In this document: piece after piece, positions 1 to 5,047 of the stretch
Layout of the letters: each line of letters begins with the position of its first letter
How positions within the stretch are numbered: the first letter of the stretch is position 1
From: Actinomycetota bacterium
GTDB taxonomy: Bacteria; Actinomycetota; Aquicultoria; Subteraquimicrobiales; UBA9087
Assembly: GCA_003491635.1 (NCBI GenBank)
Contig: DNCG01000035.1
Span: forward strand, 1-5,047
Direction of reading: 5' to 3'
Length of the DNA: 5,047 bases
Program-made: the position numbers and the translations under genes
Notes under the pieces: model-generated
Told to the model about the DNA's origin: nothing
Databases searched by the model: none
What the model saw: only the letters and a program-made list of their open reading frames with translations

Positions 1-851
1 TCGAAGGGAAGCCCGATGGTCTCCGGGCTTAAGGCGTCGTCTAAGATGGTGATGTTCTCGCCGACGATCCCCTGACCGATCTTCCCGCACATGAAGCTCC
101 TTCCCTCCTGCACGGAGAGTGCCCCCAGCCCCATGAAGGCCAGGGTAGAGAGCATATCAGCCACGGCGTCCGCTTCTAAGATAACGGTGTAGACGCCCGG
201 CTCGAGGCCGACTGGATTTTGACTCTTTAAGGCCTTATCCGTGGCGATCTTCGCCACCAATTCTAGATCGATTTCCCGCACACCCTTAGAAAAGAATCCA
301 GCGTAACCCGAGCTGTTCTTGGACATGGCGATGGTACTCAAGTTCGCCAGGGTTAGCTTGCTCACCGCCCGGACGCCCAGGGAATTGGCGATGCCCACGG
401 CGGAAACACCGATGCTGTGTGAACCGGCGGTCGTCAGGCCCTTGGCGGAGGCGGCCTCGATCATTTTAAGAACAGCTCTGGCTCTGTCCTCCGGCGAATA
501 GCCGGCCGTTGCGGGGATAAACGAATCCAGCTCGGTTAGCGGCATTTTCTCCGGCAGGGATCGGAAATCGGGATCTTCCGTGCTGTTCTTGGCTACGGCT
601 ACCGCCGTCGAGAGAGTGTCCTTTATGGACTCATCACCGATGTCGTTTGTGCTGGCTCCGCCGATCTTCTTTCCCACTACGATGCGGATGGAGAGCTTGA
701 TGCCCCTTTCGGCGACGTTCTGGTGGATGGCTGAGTTGGCGAAGCGGGTGAGTGCCGAATCCGAAACGAAGAGAAGAGCCTCGGTTTGATCGGCCGGTGA
801 CCAGTCCACGACCTTTTCGACCGTGGCTAGTATTTCTCCCTCACCGATCAT
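1..851 (-). CDS. pmbA: TldE/PmbA-like subunit of TldD/TldE metalloprotease (3' end outside window)
   Basis: The reading frame is open from an ATG at 851 to the left edge, giving 283 codons plus two bases, so the C-terminal part (roughly a third of the usual ~440-450 residues) is missing. The start MIGEGEILATVEKVVDW is followed by features usual for this family: an early FANSAIHQN stretch (about residues 37-45), the RIVVGKKIGGAS strand region (about 56-67), and GVYTVILEADAVADML (about 220-235). No HExxxH zinc motif occurs in the visible part, as known for TldE/PmbA, which partners the metal-binding TldD. The ATG overlaps the TGA of tldD as ATGA, so the two are probably translationally coupled in one operon. 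The known family role is a cytoplasmic TldD/TldE complex that degrades unfolded peptides and trims some peptide precursors such as microcin B17. No peptide precursor gene is visible here, so the substrate is unknown. The assignment rests on family resemblance and position next to tldD. Confidence 0.9.
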   Translation of the reverse strand, partial: MIGEGEILATVEKVVDWSPADQTEALLFVSDSALTRFANSAIHQNVAERGIKLSIRIVVGKKIGGASTNDIGDESIKDTLSTAVAVAKNSTEDPDFRSLPEKMPLTELDSFIPATAGYSPEDRARAVLKMIEAASAKGLTTAGSHSIGVSAVGIANSLGVRAVSKLTLANLSTIAMSKNSSGYAGFFSKGVREIDLELVAKIATDKALKSQNPVGLEPGVYTVILEADAVADMLSTLAFMGLGALSVQEGRSFMCGKIGQGIVGENITILDDALSPETIGLPF

Positions 852-2290
852 TTTCTCACCCCTACCCTGACATTTCTGAACCTTGCCGGGGAAGCGCTGT
901 GTCCCACGTGGGCTATTTGCACTGGCTCGCCCTTACCGCAGTTGGGAATGCCCCACATCCGCCAGTGATCTTCGTCGGCGATGGCATCGCAGGAGCCCCA
1001 GAAGGTCGGCGTCAACCCCGTGTAATTGGCGTTTTTGATCAGCGCCCCTAGCTTCCCCCTCTTTATCTCCCGGGCCATCTCCGTGGCGAATTGGAAGTTG
1101 AGCCTCTTATCGTCTATGCTCCAGCTCTTGTTGGTCTCCATGTAGATTCCCTCGTCGGTATCGGAGATCATCTCCTCCAGCGTCGGTTCCCCCGGTTCCA
1201 GATTGATGTTGGTCATGCGAATGAGGGGGATCCTATTCCAACCATCGGCGCGCATGCATCCGTTGCTCCTCTGGTTCAGGAGGGGAGCGGTCTCCCGCGA
1301 GGTGAGATAACCCACAAATATCCCACCTTTGACCAGTTCCATTCGTTGAGCGGGCACTCCTTCGTCGTCGTAACCAGAGGTTCCCAGTCCCCCCTGGATG
1401 GTGGCGTCGGCGGCGATATTGACGATCTCTGAGCCGTATTTGAAGTTATTTAGTTTATCTGGGGTGAGAAAGCTTCCTCCCGCCAGGCTTATCTCCGTTC
1501 CCATGACCCTGTCCAGCTCGGCCGGGTGCCCCAGAGATTCGTGCACCTGAAGGGCGGCCTGACTGCTGTCCAGGACGATCGTGGTCGTGGTACTCGGGCA
1601 CTCCTTGCTCGAGAGAAGGGCCACGGCTTCCTCGGCGATTCTCTCCGCATTTTCCGCCAGCTTCAGGGATTCAATGAGTTCGTATCCTCCGGCACCGAAC
1701 TGTCCACCGTGGGAGTTGGGGAAGGATCTCACCTGGATATCCTCCTCTTTGATGGCCGTGGCGGCTATGCCCGCCCCGCAGTGGGTGATCTCCTGTTCTA
1801 TATAGGAGCCCTCACTGCTGGCAAAGATCTGATTTCGGCGGAAGATGTTCATGGAGGCCTGGGAGATTTTGACCCCCTTGTTGCGTCTCAAGATTCCCTC
1901 GGCTTTGGCCAATAGATCCAACCTTTCTTCTAGGGAGACTTTGAAGGGATCGATGGAGAAGGGCGTTTGATAGCTTGCTTGAACCTGTTCCACCGGTGCC
2001 AGGAAAACATCCTTTGTTTTGGCGAGAGCGCTCGCCCTGGCGATCTGTACGGCGAGGGCTGTTGTGTCCTCCACCTCTTTTTTGTCCAATCGGAAACTGC
2101 TGGCGAAGCCCCAGGCGCCGTTGGCGAGGACGCGAACCCCGAAACCGAAATCGGATGCCGAGGAGATCTCCTCCACCCGCCCATTTTTGAGACTGATAGA
2201 CTCGGCCATCGTGCGCACGAGCCGGACGTCGGCGTAGGTTACCCCCAGAATATTCGCGCGGTTTAAACCAAGGTTAATTAAATCTCTCAC
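848..2290 (-). CDS. tldD: TldD-family zinc metalloprotease subunit
   Basis: This is a 480-residue protein, the normal length for TldD. Visible landmarks are YADVR (19-23) and NGRVEEISS (36-44) near the N terminus, GVRVLANGAWGFA (51-63), and the zinc motif HESLGH (250-255; the HExxxH pattern whose two His bind metal and whose Glu is catalytic). A conserved Cys at 451 in PNCGKGEP sits where the functionally important Cys454 lies in E. coli TldD. The start is a GTG at 2288-2290. A GGAGG lies upstream at 2306-2310, but the 15-nt gap is long. An in-frame CTG about 20 codons upstream, preceded by AAAGGA, is a less likely alternative. The gene ends in TGA overlapping the ATG of the tldE-like gene. 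By family knowledge it forms a heteromer with TldE and hydrolyses small or unfolded peptides in the cytoplasm, with the active site in TldD. All key residues are present and the frame is unbroken. Confidence 0.95.
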   Translation of the reverse strand: MRDLINLGLNRANILGVTYADVRLVRTMAESISLKNGRVEEISSASDFGFGVRVLANGAWGFASSFRLDKKEVEDTTALAVQIARASALAKTKDVFLAPVEQVQASYQTPFSIDPFKVSLEERLDLLAKAEGILRRNKGVKISQASMNIFRRNQIFASSEGSYIEQEITHCGAGIAATAIKEEDIQVRSFPNSHGGQFGAGGYELIESLKLAENAERIAEEAVALLSSKECPSTTTTIVLDSSQAALQVHESLGHPAELDRVMGTEISLAGGSFLTPDKLNNFKYGSEIVNIAADATIQGGLGTSGYDDEGVPAQRMELVKGGIFVGYLTSRETAPLLNQRSNGCMRADGWNRIPLIRMTNINLEPGEPTLEEMISDTDEGIYMETNKSWSIDDKRLNFQFATEMAREIKRGKLGALIKNANYTGLTPTFWGSCDAIADEDHWRMWGIPNCGKGEPVQIAHVGHSASPARFRNVRVGVRK

Positions 2291-2358
2291 TCTTTTGCGA
2301 AGTTTCCTCCGATTAAATTCTTCAATTTTTGACAGGGAAATTCCTTTAAATTGTTGGG

Positions 2359-2387
2359 TATGTAAAGGGAGATTGATGGCTTTGCAA
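2359..2387 (-). promoter_or_regulatory. Weak candidate promoter for the tldD operon
   Basis: On the minus strand, TTGCAA (2387-2382) is followed after 17 nt by TACATA (2364-2359), about 70 nt upstream of the tldD GTG. The -10 match is poor (3 of 6). TTGCAA is its own reverse complement, so the same hexamer could serve as -35 for the rightward tRNA promoter and for this one. This is a tentative call from sequence alone. Confidence 0.25.
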
Positions 2388-2410
2388 TGGTCTGCGATTT
2401 ATGTTATCAT
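2382..2410 (+). promoter_or_regulatory. Candidate sigma70-type promoter for the tRNA-fMet transcript
   Basis: TTGCAA (2382-2387) and TATCAT (2405-2410) are separated by exactly 17 nt, close to the TTGACA/TATAAT consensus. Transcription would start near 2417, about 130 nt upstream of the tRNA 5' end, producing a structured leader to be removed by tRNA 5' processing. No better promoter is seen closer to the tRNA. Confidence 0.5.
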
Positions 2411-2417
2411 TTTTCTT

Positions 2418-2495
2418 GGCTGGCTCGAAGAGCAGCCTTTTGAGTTCGAGGGTTATAAGAGATTAGGCGATGCGGGTGCCCCGCCGTTGGCGGGG
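2418..2495 (+). other. Two strong hairpins in the leader upstream of tRNA-fMet
   Basis: Hairpin 1 pairs GGCTG+CTC (2418-2426, one bulged G) with GAG+CAGCC (2430-2437) around a GAA loop, followed by TTTT. Hairpin 2 is a perfect 7-bp CCCCGCC/GGCGGGG (2479-2485 / 2489-2495) with a GTT loop. They lie between the candidate promoter and the tRNA. Hairpin 1 starts almost at the predicted transcript 5' end. I do not recognise a known RNA family. They could be a leader structure, a small RNA, or an attenuator. No convincing ORF covers the 250-nt gap. Confidence 0.5.
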
Positions 2496-2544
2496 AGGTC
2501 GATGGCCCGAAGGATCATGTGGAAACGGAATATGGTTTACACGA

Positions 2545-3230
<686 letters not shown>

Positions 3231-3278
3231 CATAACCCGAAGGTCACTGGTTCAAATCCAGTCCCCGCTACCAATCTG

Positions 3279-3317
3279 AATAGGGCTTTTGCGAAGAGCA
3301 AAAGCCCTATTTGTTTT
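3279..3317 (+). terminator. Rho-independent terminator of the tRNA-fMet gene
   Basis: A perfect 14-bp stem (3279-3292 with 3298-3311) around a GAAGA loop begins 5 nt after the encoded CCA and runs into TGTTTT. The stem centre is GGGCTTTTGC/GCAAAAGCCC. The stem is nearly symmetric in base composition, so it could also stop transcription arriving from the right. Confidence 0.88.
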
Positions 3318-3329
3318 GAAATTCTCCAG

Positions 3330-3359
3330 TAGGCCCACAGTAGGCCCAAAATAGGCCCA
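3330..3359 (+). repeat. Three direct repeats of TAGGCCCA at 11-bp spacing
   Basis: Identical TAGGCCCA octamers start at 3330, 3341 and 3352, an 11-bp period close to one helical turn. They lie just past the tRNA terminator. The spacing suits cooperative protein binding on one DNA face, for example recombinase arm-type sites or an operator, but no cognate gene is visible. Confidence 0.7.
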
Positions 3360-3430
3360 TCGTGACGGATTGATATTTTTTTCACATATTATTTTCTTCA
3401 TTTTCTCGCTCGTCCAAGATTTCTTTTTTA

Positions 3431-3582
3431 TGGGTCGGATAACAACTCCGGATTGCGCGCGCCTACTCAGTCGGTTCTCTCAGTGCGAAATTGCTACTGT
3501 CCTTTGGACACGCAATTTGCCGCAGCTGTTCGAACCTCCTTCATTTAACGCCGTGCTCATATGTCGCTGCCTACCCGACCCA
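3431..3582. other. Compact structured element of about 150 nt, possible ncRNA, strand uncertain
   Basis: The element is closed by a perfect inverted repeat TGGGTCGG (3431-3438) / CCGACCCA (3575-3582). Inside are a long hairpin (GC+AAATTGC 3485-3494 with GCAATTTGC 3512-3520, capped by TGTCC-TTT-GGACA 3498-3510), a stem GCAGC (3522-3526) with GCTGC (3566-3570), and GGTTC (3473-3477) with GAACC (3532-3536). The last two cross each other, as in a pseudoknot. It is GC-rich between AT-rich flanks and has no supported ORF. On the minus strand it resembles in style the structured RNAs of HEARO/IscB elements, but no nuclease ORF lies beside it and I cannot confirm the family. Confidence 0.5.
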
Positions 3583-3616
3583 CACTGGAGATAAAAAGAT
3601 AAAAATAAAACTCTAA

Positions 3617-3644
3617 TGACTATTGACTTCTGACTTCTGACTGA
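3617..3644 (+). repeat. Heptamer tandem array TGACTNN (4 units)
   Basis: Four adjacent 7-mers read TGACTAT, TGACTTC, TGACTTC, TGACTGA. The first five bases are constant and the last two vary. The array lies in non-coding AT-rich DNA. Confidence 0.75.
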
Positions 3645-3666
3645 TTTATGAAACAGTCTATTTTTC

Positions 3667-3690
3667 CCTGTCTGCCGACAGGCAGGCGCC
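3667..3690. repeat. REP-like palindromic GC-rich element
   Basis: CCTGTC (3667-3672) pairs with GACAGG (3677-3682) around TGCC. CTGCC (3672-3676) can alternatively pair with GGCAG (3681-3685). It is a GC-rich island in AT-rich DNA, typical of dispersed extragenic palindromes. Only one copy is in this window. Confidence 0.5.
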
Positions 3691-3738
3691 TAAAAATGAT
3701 GTGGCATTTCTTTTTTCACTGGAAGCTAATTATGCTAA

Positions 3739-3759
3739 CAACTCCCAACTGTCAACTAA
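3739..3759 (+). repeat. Heptamer tandem array CAACTNN (3 units)
   Basis: Three adjacent 7-mers read CAACTCC, CAACTGT, CAACTAA. The pattern (five constant bases, two free) and period match the TGACTNN array 95 bp to the left. Confidence 0.65.
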
Positions 3760-3853
3760 TAAAGAGGGACAAAACCACATTTTGTTGAATTTTTGTTGTT
3801 TAAGCCGAAAGATAGTTTTTAATACTGAAAAAGCAAAAATTTTTTCCAGGGTA

Positions 3854-3882
3854 TTGACAGAAGTCGGATGGAGTACGAAAAT
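3854..3882 (+). promoter_or_regulatory. Candidate promoter for hsdM
   Basis: A perfect -35 TTGACA (3854-3859) is followed after 17 nt by GAAAAT (3877-3882, 4 of 6 to TATAAT), about 55 nt before the hsdM start. The -35 is strong and the -10 weak. Confidence 0.45.
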
Positions 3883-3935
3883 ACCTAAGTGTAGGAGTAA
3901 ATAACTTATCTAATAACAACAAGGAGATTTATACT

Positions 3936-5047
3936 ATGATACCAAAATGGCTTGACAGAAGATACGAAATTTTGTGGGGAGCCTTCAAAACCTCCGATTT
4001 TAAGTTCGAAGACGCTGTAAATATTTTAAAAGAAAAGATTGAAGAAAGCGAGGATCAGGTAAACGTAATTCTCTCAGAGCTTCGAAAAAGGGGATGGCTT
4101 AAGGTAAGTTTTGACCCCACCGATGCCCGAAAGAGAATTTATAAACTCAAAGGGAAAGAAGAATTTATAACCGAGACCCTATCAATTAAAACAAATGAAC
4201 TCACCAGGGGCGACCTCGAAGGGCTCTTAAAAAAAGCAGCTGACTTGATAAGAACAAGGGTTGATTACACTTTCATCCTTGTCCTCCTTTTTTATAAGCG
4301 AATAAGCGACAAGTGGGAGTTGGAATTTGAGCAAGCATTCAAAGAAGCGCTTGAAGACGGGCTTACCGAAGAAGAAGCTAAAGGGGAAGCTAAAAACTCG
4401 ATCTACCACGATTTTGACATTCCCGATGAATTCCTCTGGGAAAACATAAGAAAAGAACCGGCCAGACTTCCTGAGAATTTCTCAATGGCCATGAAAGCTC
4501 TGGCCGAGAGAAACCCGGAACTTAGGGATGTTTTTGAAAACGTCGATTTCGTTCAATTTACAACCAATAGAGAGAACGCTGAGATATTGAGACAACTTGC
4601 CGAGCTTTTCAGCGCCAGGGCTCTTCATCATGTGCCCCCTGATATTCTTGGCGATGCCTATGAGTGGATTTTAAGCTACTTCGCGCCGCAGAAAGCCAAG
4701 GAAGGTGAGGTTTACACGGCAAGGGAAGTCATCAAGCTCATCGTAGAAATTCTTGACCCAAAGTCCGGTGAAAGCGTTTATGACCCGGCATGTGGCTCAG
4801 GTGGGATGCTCATAAGCGCCTATCAACACGTAGAAAATGAGCAGGGTAAAATCGAGGCTGATAAACTGTTCCTTTTTGGCCAAGAAGCAAACCACAAAAC
4901 GCTTGCCCTGGCAAAGATGAACCTTTACATTCACGACATCAGAAACGCCCAAGTTACTCTGGGCGACACGCTTCTTTACCCAAAGTTTAAAGAGGGCGAA
5001 GACTTTAAGAAGTTTAACATGGTCATCGCCAATCCCCCTTGGAATCA
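3936..5047 (+). CDS. hsdM: Type I restriction-modification methylase subunit HsdM (5' part, continues beyond window)
   Basis: The frame is open from ATG 3936 to the right edge (370 codons plus two bases). AAGGAG (3921-3926) lies 9 nt before the ATG and supports this start. Residues 1 to about 80 form a helix-rich, winged-helix-like segment (EDAVNILKEKI, VNVILSELRKRGWLKV, RKRIYKLKG). Residues of about 92-230 match the helical HsdM N-terminal domain. The N6-adenine methylase domain follows, with EVYTAREVIKLIVEIL (258-273), the SAM-binding motif I DPACGSGGML (283-292), FGQE (314-317), and the catalytic motif IV NPPW (366-369) right at the edge. The known role is, with HsdS and HsdR, to methylate adenine at a bipartite target and protect host DNA. 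hsdS and hsdR are not in the window and would be expected to the right. The gene is more AT-rich than tldD/tldE. The extra N-terminal segment is not in classical EcoKI HsdM and may bind DNA. Confidence 0.93.
   Translation, partial: MIPKWLDRRYEILWGAFKTSDFKFEDAVNILKEKIEESEDQVNVILSELRKRGWLKVSFDPTDARKRIYKLKGKEEFITETLSIKTNELTRGDLEGLLKKAADLIRTRVDYTFILVLLFYKRISDKWELEFEQAFKEALEDGLTEEEAKGEAKNSIYHDFDIPDEFLWENIRKEPARLPENFSMAMKALAERNPELRDVFENVDFVQFTTNRENAEILRQLAELFSARALHHVPPDILGDAYEWILSYFAPQKAKEGEVYTAREVIKLIVEILDPKSGESVYDPACGSGGMLISAYQHVENEQGKIEADKLFLFGQEANHKTLALAKMNLYIHDIRNAQVTLGDTLLYPKFKEGEDFKKFNMVIANPPWN

Larger units (their letters stand above)
3318..3935. other. Non-coding, repeat-bearing AT-rich region between tRNA and hsdM
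   Basis: This 618-nt stretch has no protein gene I can support. It holds, left to right, the TAGGCCCA triplet, a T-rich run (3376-3430), the structured element, the two heptamer arrays flanking the REP-like palindrome, then AT-rich DNA with the candidate hsdM promoter. Composition shifts sharply from the GC-rich tldD side to AT-rich here, consistent with an accessory-region boundary at the tRNA. Confidence 0.7.

Noticed and set aside
3330..3359. Possible CRISPR array
   Set aside because: The repeats are 8 bp with 3-bp gaps, far too short for repeat-spacer units, and no cas gene is present.
3370..3594. Plus-strand ORF of 74 aa
   Set aside because: It covers the structured element and its inverted repeats, with composition unlike a protein gene.
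3701..3904. Plus-strand ORF of 67 aa before hsdM
   Set aside because: It spans the CAACTNN array and the candidate promoter, has no clear ribosome binding site and no recognisable domain.

Overview
The window is bacterial DNA from an organism I cannot place. Its most informative feature is an initiator tRNA-fMet(CAU) gene split in the anticodon loop by a 652-nt group I intron. The intron carries a small PD-(D/E)XK-type homing endonuclease. This arrangement is known from cyanobacteria (the Synechocystis tRNA-fMet intron with I-Ssp6803I). The rest of the window does not prove a cyanobacterial host, so lateral transfer is possible.

Layout. Positions 1-2290 (minus strand, GC-rich) hold a two-gene operon. 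tldD comes first, a TldD-type metalloprotease subunit with HESLGH. Its stop overlaps by ATGA the start of a tldE/pmbA-like partner that runs off the left edge. Positions 2291-2544 are a divergent intergenic region with a good plus-strand promoter candidate and two strong hairpins. Positions 2545-3273 are the interrupted tRNA: 5' exon 2545-2578, intron 2579-3230, 3' exon 3231-3273 with encoded CCA. A strong intrinsic terminator follows at 3279-3317. Positions 3318-3935 contain no convincing protein gene. They hold three 11-bp-spaced copies of TAGGCCCA, a compact structured element of about 150 nt (3431-3582) closed by an 8-bp inverted repeat, two arrays of degenerate 7-bp tandem repeats, and a REP-like palindrome. 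From 3936 to the right edge, a more AT-rich plus-strand gene encodes the start of a type I restriction-modification methylase subunit (HsdM) with an N-terminal winged-helix-like extension.

How the parts work together. The intron should splice itself out to rebuild GGGCU|CAUAACCC, giving a normal 77-nt initiator tRNA. Helices P1 to P9 can be assigned by eye. They place the endonuclease ORF in the loop of P1, so the last codons of the ORF also form the internal guide sequence and P2. The expected endonuclease target is the intact anticodon-arm sequence of intronless tRNA-fMet genes. The tldD/tldE pair works as a heteromeric peptidase. The repeat-rich, AT-shifted DNA right of the tRNA leading into hsdM looks like an accessory region abutting a tRNA gene, but no integrase is visible.
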